Below, one piece after another: positions 1 through 10,421 of a DNA stretch of 64,000 nt. The notes beneath the pieces were generated by a model, which had not been told where the DNA came from, did not search any database, and saw nothing but the letters and a program-made list of their open reading frames with translations. Source of the DNA: Inia geoffrensis (taxonomy: Eukaryota; Chordata; Mammalia; Artiodactyla; Iniidae); NCBI GenBank assembly GCA_036417435.1, contig JAZAQT010000027.1, positions 930,001 to 994,000 of the forward strand, written 5' to 3'. The stretch's first letter is position 1; every line of letters starts with the position of its first letter. Made by a program: the position numbers and the translations under genes.

Positions 1-596
1 CTTTTCTCAACTCGCTTTCTTGTGAGCTGACCGCAAACCCAAAGAATTGCTTCAGGCCCTAATCTCGTTCCGGCATGGCACGCTGAGCCTTTGGTGAACT
101 CTTCTTCCTGTAGGGAAATCAGAGTTCAATGTGCCCGTACAAACACATCGAGTTAGCCGCTCATTTGTTCTCCTTATTCCTGATCATCTTCTACCGAAAT
201 TGCAAAGTGTGCGAAACAAGAGGTCAAAGGCACTGACTCTCCAAGTGGGAAGAATGTTAATATCGTCTCTGGAGCGGCGAACTCGAGTCCCAGGGTTCGA
301 AAATGGCGATGGGTTTCAGAAACTTTGCCTGATCACTTCGTGGACCATATTCTGGGTTTTTTCATGCATATTTTAGCTGAAGGATAAATCCCTTAAACGT
401 GGAGATTTGGGACCCGTGGAATTGAACCATACGCCATTACCTCAAAGGGTCTGCATTCCCTCACCAATAGCATCAGCCCCAAGTGTCCAGCCTTATCTCT
501 CCCACAGCTGTGGATGTAGCGGTGGTAAATCCAACATTCCACACAAGCCCTGAAGGACTTATTTAAGAATTTCTCTCTATTTCACAGTCCTTGTGT
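1..596. other. Monomer segment of unknown origin (unit 1 copy)
   Basis: This is the part of the monomer before the L1 3' end. I recognise no gene, SINE, LTR or other element in it. The first 60-100 bases could be a further, badly decayed continuation of the antisense L1 ORF2 relic that ends the preceding monomer, but I cannot align it convincingly by eye. It keeps several CpGs that vary as C/T between copies (for example gtgcgaaa versus gtgtgaaa), as expected of methylated heterochromatin. The equivalent segment occupies about the first 596 bases of every monomer. Confidence 0.6.
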
Positions 597-1475
597 TTTC
601 TTTTTCAAATTTATTTTTATAAGGGGATTTAGCTTATGTACACTGCTGTGTGTATGCTGCTGTACACAAATGATTTTCTTATGGAGACCTATAAATGTAT
701 GGGTTTTAATTTTCTTCATAGTCAGGTATATTCCTCGGTTTTGAACACGGGGTGCTGAGTCCATGTGGTTGAGCGAGGAGGAGGTCTTGTCTAATATATA
801 TTTGGCTTATGGAATGGTATCTGTCCTAATGTCAACCTCTGGTTTTATGCAGCCTCCCCACTCTCCTTTCCCCTTAAGCAAGCATAAGTTTCTTTTGTAA
901 ATGTGAGACTCTGTTGTGTTTTGTAATGCAGTTCACGCGTAGCCGTGTTTACGTTCCCGGTATTCGTGATACCTTATGATGTTTCTTTTTCTGTGTGACT
1001 TATTTCACTTAGAATCATCATAACTAAATCCACTCATTATGCTGCTACTGGTCTGTTGCCATTGATTTCATTGTTGAGTGATATTCCATTGTAGGGATGT
1101 ACCACAACTTTTATATCCATTTTTCTCTTTCTGGGCTATTGAAGTTGTACCATAGTCAAGGTTCCCGTCAAGAGCGCAGCCCCAAACTTTGGTGTGGCTG
1201 TGTCTTTTTCATTTAAATTTTCCGAATCTATGGCACCATAAGTGGAAGTGCCCTAGGCTCTCTAGCTTGGTTTTCTCTTTGTTCCAGGAAACACCATCCA
1301 CTTCTCCAGAGTGGCTGTTGGCAATTTACATCCCGCCCATCAGCATAACAAGGCTGCCGGTTCTCCATGGCCTGTCCTGCCTCTCTGGATTTTACACTTT
1401 TTTTCGGAGGGCCCTTTTGATCGGTGGGAAGTGAGAGTTGCTTGTAGTGCGGATTTCCATTGCAGGCTTGCTTGG
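597..1475 (-). mobile_element. LINE-1 3' end relic, antisense (3' UTR plus ORF2 C-terminus)
   Basis: Read on the minus strand this is the end of an L1 retrotransposon. From about 1475 down to 1130 it matches the ORF2 C-terminal region: minus-strand bases 1320-1285 read QQPLWRSGWCFL, which parallels the conserved L1 ORF2 motif QPLWKSVWRFL, and 1458-1399 align with the segment just before the ORF2 cysteine motif. From about 1130 down to 597 it follows the cetartiodactyl L1 3' UTR in order. On the plus strand, recognisable stretches are tgtgtgacttatttcactta (about 993) and gatattccattgtagggatg (about 1080). The T-rich stretch near 597-620 is where a poly(A) tail would lie in antisense. The reading frame is decayed and nothing here is functional. 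The same relic sits at monomer offset about 597-1475 in every copy; in the partial unit 37 it runs to the window end. Confidence 0.88.
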
Positions 1476-1547
1476 TTGGCCAAAAAGGGCGTATGCGTTT
1501 TTTCCTGAACATATTCAGGAAAAAACGCATACGCCCTTTTTGGCCAA
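1476..1547. repeat. 72 bp palindrome, mariner-like terminal inverted repeats
   Basis: Two 34 bp arms (1476-1509 and 1514-1547) are exact reverse complements around the four bases cata. In most other monomers the centre is tata, which makes the whole 72 bp self-complementary. The outer sequence ttggttggccaaaaag resembles the ends of mariner elements and their short non-autonomous derivatives in cetartiodactyl genomes, so this is probably a fossil mariner MITE. It lies inside the L1 relic, with ORF2 similarity on both sides. It could extrude as a cruciform, or fold as an RNA hairpin if transcribed. Copies in other monomers are listed in the unit entries. The mariner assignment rests on the terminal sequence only. 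Confidence 0.8.
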
Positions 1548-1700
1548 GTGCATCACTGTCGAACTGCTGCCTCTTTTCCTACGCTTTCAGAGCAATTCTT
1601 ATCTACCCCCCGATATCTGTTTTCTGCAATTCTGCGTCGCGTTCAAGTCCTCCTCACAGCCTTCCTTCAATAAATTTTTGGATGATAGGGGTTATTTGGA
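1548..1700 (-). mobile_element. Upstream ORF2 part of the same antisense LINE-1 relic
   Basis: On the minus strand, bases 1655-1641 read EEDLN, followed by a run that aligns with the L1 ORF2 region around (K)WAEDLNRHFSKEDI, ending in the position of the HMK-C segment. This is the stretch immediately N-terminal, in ORF2, to the piece found on the other side of the palindrome. L1 similarity therefore continues across the palindrome, which looks like an insertion into the L1 fragment. A stop codon and small length differences show decay. Similarity may extend weakly to the end of the monomer and into the start of the next. The alignment was made by eye and is weaker than for the 597-1475 part. 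Confidence 0.65.
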
Positions 1701-1737
1701 ACTCTGCAGGATTGTGAGTTATGATGCCAGAAATCTC

Positions 1738-3473
1738 CTTTTCTCAACTCGCTTTCTTGTGAGCTGACCGCAAACCCAAAGAATTGCTTCAGGCCCTAAT
1801 CTCGTTCCGGCATGGCACGCTGAGCCTTTGGTGAACTCTTCTTCCTGTAGGGAAATCAGAGTTCAATGTGCCCGTACAAACACATCGAGTTAGCCGCTCA
1901 TTTGTTCTCCTTATTCCTGATCATCTTCTACCGAAATTGCAAAGTGTGCGAAACAAGAGGTCAAAAGCACTGACTCTCCAAGTGGGGAGAATGTTAATAT
2001 CGCCTCTGGAACGGCGAACTCGAGTCCCACTGTTCGAAAATGGCGATGAGTTTTAGAAACTTTGCCTGATCACTTCGTGAACCATATTCTGGGTTTTCCA
2101 TGCATATTTTAGCTGAAGGATAAATCCTTTAAACGTGGAGATTTGGGACCCGTGGAATGGAACCATGCGCCATTACCTCAAAGGGTCTGCATTCCCTCAC
2201 CAATAGCATCAGCCCCAAGTGTCCAGCCTTATCTCTCCCACAGCTGTGGATGTAGCGGTGGTAAATCCAAGATTCCACACAAGCCCTGAAGGACTTATTT
2301 AAGAATTTCTCTCTATTTCACAGTCCTTGTGTTTTCTTTTTCAAATTTATTTTTATAAGGGGATTTAGCTTATGTACACTGCTGTGTGTATGCTGCTGTA
2401 CACAAATGATTTTCTTATGGAGACCTATAAATGTATGGGTTTTAATTTTCTTCATAGTCAGGTATATTCCTCGGTTTTGAACACGGGGTGCTGAGTCCAT
2501 GTGGTTGAGCGAGGAGGAGGTCTTGTCTAATATATATTTGGCTTATGGAATGGTATCTGTCCTAATATCAACCTCTGGTTTTATGCAGCCTCCCCACTCT
2601 CCTTTCCCCTTAAGCAAGCAACAGTTTCTTTTGTAAATGTGAGACTCTGTTGTGTTTTGTAATGCAGTTCACGCGTAGCCGTGTTTACGTTCCCGGTATT
2701 CGTGATACCTTATGATGTTTCTTTTTCTGTGTGACTTATTTCACTTAGAATCATCGTAACTAAATCCACTCATTATGCTGCTACTGGTCTGTTGCCATTG
2801 ATTTCATTGTTGAGTGATATTCCATTGTAGGGATGTACCACCACTTTTATATCCATTTTTCTCTTTCTGGGCTATTGAAGTTGTACCATAGTCAAGGTTC
2901 CCGTAAAGAGCGCAGCCCCAAACTTTGGTGTGGCTGTGTCTTTTTCATTTAAATTTTCCGAATCTATGGCACCATAAGTGGAAGTGCCCTAGGCTCTCTA
3001 GCTTGGTTTTCTCTTTGTTCCAGGAAACACCATCCACTTCTCCAGAGTGGCTGTTGGCAATTTACATCCCGCCCATCAGCATAACAAGGCTGCCGGTTCT
3101 CCATGGCCTGTCCTGCCTCTCTGGATTTTACACTTTTTTTCGGAGGGCCCTTTTCATCGGTGGGAAGTGAGAGTTGCTTGTAGTGTGGATTTCCATTGCT
3201 GGCTTGCTTGGTTGGCCAAAAAGGGCGTATGCGTTTTTTCCTGAACATATTCAGGAAAAAACGCATACTCCCTTTTTGGCCAAGTGCATCACTGTTGAAC
3301 TGCTGCCTCTTTTCCTACGCTTTCAGAGCAATTCTTATCTACCCCCCGATATCTGTTTTCTGCAATTCTGCGTCGCGTTCAAGTCCTCCTCACAGCCTTC
3401 CTTCAATAAATTTTTGGATGATAGGGGTCATTTGGAACTCTGCAGGATTGTGAGTTACAGTGCCAGAAATCTC
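1738..3473 (+). repeat. Satellite monomer 2 (class A)
   Basis: 1,736 bp. Palindrome 3212-3283, centre cata, one arm mismatch (catactccc). Marked by cccactgttcg and caagcaacag; twin of unit 13. Confidence 0.95.
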
Positions 3474-5210
3474 CTTTTCTCAACTCGCTTTCTTGTGAGC
3501 TGACCGCAAACCCGAAGAATTGCTTCAGGCCCTAATCTCGTTCCGGCATGGCACGCTGAGCCTTTGGTGAACTCTTCTTCCTGTAGGGAAATCAGAGTTC
3601 AATGTGCCCGTCCAAACACATCGAGTTAGCCGCTCATTGGTTCTCCTTATTCCTGATCATCTTCTACCGAAATTGCAAAGTGTGCGAAACAAGAGCTCAA
3701 AGGCACTGACTCTCCAAGTGGGGAGAATGTTAATATGGCCTCTGGAACGGCGAACTCGAGTCCCAGGGTTCAAAAATGGCGATGAGTTTTAGAAACTTTG
3801 CCTGACCACTTCGTGGACCATATTCTGGGTTTTCCATGCATATTTTAGCTGAAGGATAAATCCCTTAAACGTGGAGATTTGGGACCCGTGGAATGGGAAC
3901 CATGCACCATTACCTCAAAGGGTCTGCATTCCCTCACCAATAGCATCAGCCCCAAGTGTCCAGCCTTATCTCTCCCACGGCTGTGGATGTAGAGGTGGTA
4001 AATCCAAGATTCCACACAAGCCCTGAATTACTTATTTAAGAATTTCTCTCTATTTCACAGTCCTTGTGTTTTCTTTTTCAAATTTATTTTTATAAGGGGA
4101 TTTAGCTTATGTACACTGCTGTGTGTATGCTGCTGTACACAAATGATTTTCTTATGAGGACCTATAAATGTATGGGTTTTAATTTTCTTCATAGTCAGGT
4201 ATATTCCTCGGTTTTGAACACAGGGTGCTGAGTCCATGTGGTTGAGCGAGGAGGAGGTCTTGTCTAATATATATTTGGCTTATGGAATGGTATCTGTCCT
4301 AATATCAACCTCTGGTTTTATGCAGCCTCCCCACTCTCCTTTCCCCTTAAGCAAGCATCAGTTTCTTTTGTAAATGTGAGACTCTGTTGTGTTTTGTAAT
4401 GCAGTTCACGCGTAGCCGTGTTTACGTTCCCGGTATTCGTGATACCTTATGATGTTTCTTTTTCTGTGTGACTTATTTCACTTAGAATCATCGTAACTAA
4501 ATCCACTCATTATGCTGCTACTGGTCTGTTGCCATTGATTTCATTGTTGAGTGATATTCCATTGTAGGGATGTACCACAACTTCTATATCCATTTTTCTC
4601 TTTCTGGGCTATTGAAGTTGTACCATAGTCAAGGTTCCCGTAAAGAGCGCAGCCCCAAACTTTGGTGTGGTTGTGTCTTTTTCATTTAAATTTTCCGAAT
4701 CTATGGCACCATAAGTGGAAGTGCCCTAGGCTCTCTAGCTTGGTTTTCTCTTTGTTCCAGGAAACACCATCCACTTCTCCAGAGTGGCTGTTGGCAATTT
4801 ACATCCCGCCCATCAGCATAACAAGGCTGCCGGTTCTCCATGGCTTGTCCTGCCTCTCTGGACTTTACAATTTTTTTCGGAGGGCCCTTTTGATCGGTGG
4901 GAAGTGAGAGTTGCTTGTAGTGCGGATTTCCATTGCAGGCTTGCTTGGTTCGCCAAAAAGGGCGTATGCGTTTTTTCCTGAATATATTCAGGAAAAAACG
5001 CATACGCCCTTTTTGGCCAAGTGCATCACTGTCGAACTGCTGCCTCTTTTCCTACGCTTTCAGAGCAATTCTTATCTACTCCCCGATATCTGTTTTCTGC
5101 AATTCTGCATCGCGTTCAAATCCTCCTCACAGCCTTCCTTCAATAAATTTTTGGATGATAGGGGTCATTTGGAACTCTACAGGATTGTGAGTTACAGTGC
5201 CAGAAATCTC
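3474..5210 (+). repeat. Satellite monomer 3 (class A)
   Basis: 1,737 bp. Palindrome 4949-5020, centre tata, outer-arm mismatch ttcgcc. Private ctgaattactt near 4025. The last third matches unit 5 (acttctat, ggactttacaa). Confidence 0.95.
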
Positions 5211-6947
5211 CTTTTCTCAACTCGCTTTCTTGTGAGTTGCCCGCAAACCTGAAGAATTGCTTCAGGCCCTAATCTCGTTCCGGCATGGCACGCTGAGCCT
5301 TTGGTGAACTCTTCTTCCTGTAGGGAAATCAGAGTTCAATGTGCCCGTCCAAACACATCGAGTTAGCCGCTCATTGGTTCTCCTTATTCCTGATCATCTT
5401 CTACCGAAATTGCAAAGTGTGTGAAACAAGAGGTCAAAAGCACTGACTCTCCAAGTGGGGAGAATGTTAATATGGCCTCTGGAGGGGAGAACTCGACTCC
5501 CAGGGTTCGAAAATTGCGATGAGTTTTAGAAACTTTGCCTGATCACTTCGTGGACCATATTCCGGGTTTTCCACGCATATTTTAGCTGAAGGATAAATCC
5601 CTTAAACGTGGAGATTTGGGACCCGTGGAATGGGAACCATGCACCATTACCTCAAAGGGTCTGCATTCCCTCACCAATAGCATCAGCCTCAAGTGTCCAG
5701 CCTTATCTCTCCCACAGCTGTGGATGTAGAGGTGGTAAATCCAAGATTCCACACAAGCCCTGAAGGACTTATTTAAGAATTTCTCTCTATTTCACAGTCC
5801 TTGTGTTTTCTTTTTCAAATTTATTTTTATAAGGGGATTTAGCTTATGTACACTGCTGTGTGTATGCTGCTGTACACAAATGATTTTCTTATGGAGACCT
5901 ATAAATGTATGGGTTTTAGTTTTCTTCATAGTCAGGTATATTCCTAGGATTTGAATACGCTGTGTTGAGTCCAATTGGTTGAGCGAGGAGTAGGTCTTGT
6001 CTAATATATATTTGGCTTATGGAATGGTATCTGTCCTAATGTCAACCTCTGGTTTAATGCAGCCTCCCCACTCTCCTTTCCCCTTAAGCAAGCATCAGTT
6101 TCTTTTGTAAATGTGAGACTCTGTTGTGTTTTGTAATGCAGTTCACGCGTAGCCGTGTTTACGTTCGCGGTATTCGTGATACCTTATGATGTTTCTTTTT
6201 CTGTGTGACTTATTTCACTTAGAATCATCGTAACTAAATCCACTCATTATGCTGCTACTGGTCTGTTGCCATTGATTTCATTGTTGAGTGATATTCCATT
6301 GTAGAGATGTACCACAACTTTTATATCCATTTTTCTCTTTCTGGGCTATTGAAGTTGTACCATAGTCAAGGTTCCCGTCAAGAGCGCAGCCCCAAACTTT
6401 GGTGTGGCTGTGTCTTTTTCATTTAAATTTTCCGAATCTATGGCACCATAAGTGGAAGTGCCCTAGGCTCTCTAGCTTGGTTTTCTCTTTGTTCCAGGAA
6501 ACACCATCCACTTCTCCAGAGTGGCTGTTGGCAATTTACATCCCGCCCATCAGCATAACAAGGCTGCCGGTTCTCCATGGCCTGTCCTGCCTCTCTGGAT
6601 TTTACACTTTTTTTCGGAGGGCCCTTTTGATCGGTGGGAAGTGAGAGTTGCTTGTAGTGCGGATTTCCATTGCAGGCTTGCTTGGTTGGCCAAAAAGGGC
6701 GTATGCGTTTTTTCCTGAATATATTCAGGAAAAAACGCATACGCCCTTTTTGGCCAAGTGCATCACTGTCGAACTGCTGCCTCTTTTCCTACGCTTTCAG
6801 AGCAATTCTTATCTACCTCACGATATCTGTTTTCTGCAATTCTGTGTCGCGTTCAAGTCCTCCTCACAGCCTTCCTTCAATAAATTTTTGGATGATAGGG
6901 GTCATTTGGAACTCTGCAGGATTGTGAGTTACAGTGCCAGAAATCTC
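5211..6947 (+). repeat. Satellite monomer 4 (class B, acgctgtg subtype)
   Basis: 1,737 bp. Palindrome 6686-6757, perfect. The first half is almost the same as unit 6 (gagttgcccg, aaacctgaag); the second half differs (gttcgcgg, tagagatg). Confidence 0.95.
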
Positions 6948-8684
6948 CTTTTCTCAACTCGCTTTCTTGTGAGCTGACCGCAAACCCGAAGAATTGCTTC
7001 AGGTCCTAATCTCGTTCCGGCATGGCACGCTGAGCCTTTGGTGAACTCTTCTTCCTGTAGGGAAATCAGAGTTCAATGTGCCCATCCAAACACATCGAGT
7101 TAGCCGCTCATTGGTTCTCCTTATTCCTGATCATCTTCTACCGAAATTGCAAAGTGTGCGAAACAAGAGGTCAAAGGCACTGACTCTCCAAGTGGGGAGA
7201 ATGTTAATATCGCCTCTGGAACGGCGAACTTGAGTCCCAGGGGGCGAAAATGGCGATGAGTTTTAGAAACTTTGCCTGATAACTTCGTGGACCATATTCT
7301 GGGTTTTCCATGCATATTTTAGCTGAAGGATAAATCCCTTAAACGTGGAGATTTGGGACTCGTGGAATGGGAACCATGCACCATTACCTCAAAGGGTCTG
7401 CATTCCATCACCAATAGCATTAGCCCCAAGTGTCCAGCCTTATCTCTCCCACGGCTGTGGATGTAGAGGTGGTAAATCCAAGATTCCACACAAGCCCTGA
7501 AGGACTTATTTAAGAATTTCTCTCTATTTCACAGTCCTTGTGTTTTCTTTTTCAAATTTATTTTTATAAGGGGATTTAACTTATGTACACTGCTGTGTGT
7601 ATGCTGCTGTACACAAATGATTTTCTTATGGAGACCTATAAATGTATGGGTTTTAATTTTCTTCATAGTCAGGTATATTCCTAGGATTTGAATACGGTGT
7701 GTTGAGTCCAATTGGTTGAGCGAGGAGTAGGTCTTGTCTAATATATATTTGGCTTATGGAATGGTATCTGTCCTAATGTCAACCTCTGGTTTAATGCAGC
7801 CTCCGCACTCTCCTTTCCCCTTAAGCAAGCATCAGTTTCTTTTGTAAATGTGAGACTCTGTTGTGTTTTGTAATGCAGTTCACGCGTAGCCGTGTTTACG
7901 TTCCCGGTATTCGTGATATCTTATGATGTTTCTTTTTCTGTGTGACTTATTTCACTTAGAATCATCGTAACTAAATCCACTCATTATGCTGCTACTGGTC
8001 TGTTGCCATTGATTTCATTGTTGAGTGATATTCCATTGTAGGGATGTACCACAACTTCTATATCCATTTTTCTCTTTCTGGGCTATTGAAGTTGTACCAT
8101 AGTCAAGGTTCCCGTAAAGAGCGCAGCCCCAAACTTTGGTGTGGTTGTGTCTTTTTCATTTAAATTTTCCGAATCTATGGCACCATAAGTGGAAGTGCCC
8201 TAGGCTCTCTAGCTTGGTTTTCTCTTTGTTCCAGGAAACACCATCCACTTCTCCAGAGTGGCTGTTGGCAATTTACATCCCGCCCATCAGCATAACAAGG
8301 CTGCCGGTTCTCCATGGCTTGTCCTGCCTCTCTGGACTTTACAATTTTTTTCGGAGGGCCCTTTTGATCGGTGGGAAGTGAGAGTTGCTTGTAGTGCGGA
8401 TTTCCATTGCAGGCTTGCTTGGTTGGCCAAAAAGGGCGTATGCGTTTTTTCCTGAATATATTCAGGAAAAAACGCATACGCCCTTTTTGGCCAAGTGCAT
8501 CACTGTCGAACTGCTGCCTCTTTTCCTACGCTTTCAGAGCAATTCTTATCTACCCCCCGATATCTGTTTTCTGCAATTCTGCATCGCGTTCAAATCCTCC
8601 TCACAGCCTTCCTTCAATAAATTTTTGGATGATAGGGGTCATTTGGAACTCTACAGGATTGTGAGTTACAGTGCCAGAAATCTC
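6948..8684 (+). repeat. Satellite monomer 5 (class B, acggtgtg subtype)
   Basis: 1,737 bp. Palindrome 8423-8494, perfect. Carries caggtcctaat, ccagggggcg and gatttaactt, shared with units 7 and 15. Confidence 0.95.
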
Positions 8685-10421
8685 CTTTTCTCAACTCGCT
8701 TTCTTGTGAGTTGCCCGCAAACCTGAAGAATTGCTTCAGGCCCTAATCTCGTTCCGGCATGGCACGCTGAGCCTTTGGTGAACTCTTCTTCCTGTAGGGA
8801 AATCAGAGTTCAATGTGCCCGTCCAAACACATCGAGTTAGCCGCTCATTGGTTCTCCTTATTCCTGATCATCTTCTACCGAAATTGCAAAGTGTGTGAAA
8901 CAAGAGGTCAAAAGCACTGACTCTCCAAGTGGGGAGAATGTTAATATGGCCTCTGGAGGGGAGAACTCGACTCCCAGGGTTCGAAAATTGCGATGAGTTT
9001 TAGAAACTTTGCCTGATCACTTCGTGGACCATATTCCGGGTTTTCCACGCATATTTTAGCTGAAGGATAAATCCCTTAAACGTGGAGATTTGGGACCCGT
9101 GGAATGGGAACCATGCACCATTACCTCAAAGGGTCTGCATTCCCTCACCAATAGCATCAGCCTCAAGTGTCCAGCCTTATCTCTCCCACAGCTGTGGATG
9201 TAGAGGTGGTAAATCCAAGATTCCACACAAGCCCTGAAGGACTTATTTAAGAATTTCTCTCTATTTCACAGTCCTTGTGTTTTCTTTTTCAAATTTATTT
9301 TTATAAGGGGATTTAGCTTATGTACACTGCTGTGTGTATGCTGCTGTACACAAATGATTTTCTTATGGAGACCTATAAATGTATGGGTTTTAGTTTTCTT
9401 CATAGTCAGGTATATTCCTAGGATTTGAATACGCTGTGTTGAGTCCAATTGGTTGAGCGAGGAGTAGGTCTTGTCTAATATATATTTGGCTTATGGAATG
9501 GTATCTGTCCTAATGTCAACCTCTGGTTTAATGCAGCCTCCCCACTCTCCTTTCCCCTTAAGCAAGCATCAGTTTCTTTTGTAAATGTGAGACTCTGTTG
9601 TGTTTTGTAATGCAGTTCACGCGTAGCCGTGTTTACGTTCCCGGTATTCGTGATATCTTATGATGTTTCTTTTTCTGTGTGACTTATTTCACTTAGAATC
9701 ATCGTAACTAAATCCACTCATTATGCTGCTACTGGTCTGTTGCCATTGATTTCATTGTTGAGTGATATTCCATTGTAGGGATGTACCACAACTTTTATAT
9801 CCATTTTTCTCTTTCTGGGCTATTGAAGTTGTACCATAGTCAAGGTTCCCATAAAGAGAGCAGCCCCAAACTTTGGTGTGGCTGTGTCTTTTTCATTTAA
9901 ATTTTCCGAATCTATGGCACCATAAGTGGAAGTGCCCTAGGCTCTCTAGCTTGGTTTTCTCTTTGTTCCAGGAAACACCATCCACTTCTCCAGAGTGGCT
10001 GTTGGCAATTTACATCCCGCCCATCAGCATAACAAGGCTGCCGGTTCTCCATGGCCTGTCCTGCCTCTCTGGATTTTACACTTTTTTTCGGAGGGCCCTT
10101 TTGATCGGTGGGAAGTGAGAGTTGCTTGTAGTGCGGATTTCCATTGCAGGCTTGCTTGGTTGGCCAAAAAGGGCGTATGCGTTTTTTCCTGAATATATTC
10201 AGGAAAAAACGCATACGCCCTTTTTGGCCAAGTGCATCACTGTCGAACTGCTGCCTCTTTTCCTACGCTTTCAGAGCAATTCTTATCTACCTCACGATAT
10301 CTGTTTTCTGCAATTCTGTGTCGCGTTCAAGTCCTCCTCACAGCCTTCCTTCAATAAATTTTTGGATGATAGGGGTCATTTGGAACTCTGCAGGATTGTG
10401 AGTTACAGTGCCAGAAATCTC
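8685..10421 (+). repeat. Satellite monomer 6 (class B, acgctgtg subtype)
   Basis: 1,737 bp. Palindrome 10160-10231, perfect. Has gggttttagtt, gtgatatctt and cataaagagagcag; twin of unit 16. Confidence 0.95.

Larger units (their letters stand above)
1..1737 (+). repeat. Satellite monomer 1 (class A)
   Basis: 1,737 bp. Palindrome at 1476-1547, centre cata, arms perfect. Carries gtgcccgtac and catttgttc, shared with units 2, 12 and 13. Close partner is unit 12; private change atcgtctctgg near 263. Confidence 0.95.
1..4208. repeat. Left copy of an 11-monomer-spaced duplication
   Basis: This block matches 19108-23315 with an exact offset of 19,107 (11 x 1,737). I could find only about eight single-base differences by eye, and shared rarities such as gtgcccgtac, cccactgttcg and catactccc recur in the same order. 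Identity stops at 4209, where this copy stays class A and the other switches to class B. The block may begin before the window. Confidence 0.85.

Noticed and set aside
294..300. ggttcga resembling a tRNA T-arm / Pol III B box
   Set aside because: No matching A box, acceptor stem or cloverleaf around it, and several copies have lost it (gggggcg, ggttcaa); probably chance.
1228..1530. Minus-strand 100-codon frame present in most monomers
   Set aside because: Its middle is recognisable as L1 ORF2 C-terminus but its start lies in the palindrome and the rest is decayed, so it is a relic and not a gene.
1476..1547. Palindrome with T run as a rho-independent terminator
   Set aside because: The hairpin resembles one superficially, but the context is mammalian heterochromatin and the sequence fits mariner ends.
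1669..1674. AATAAA polyadenylation signal
   Set aside because: It occurs once per monomer without a transcript or downstream GT-rich element I can support; it lies in antisense L1 sequence.
1..1737. CENP-B box (centromeric protein binding site)
   Set aside because: I looked for the core TTCGnnnnAnnCGGG and its reverse complement by eye and found none, so a centromeric role is not supported from sequence.
3174..3503. Bacterial-style reading of the short frames as an operon
   Set aside because: The L1 relic and the satellite structure show vertebrate nuclear DNA; there are no plausible ribosome binding sites or conserved frames.
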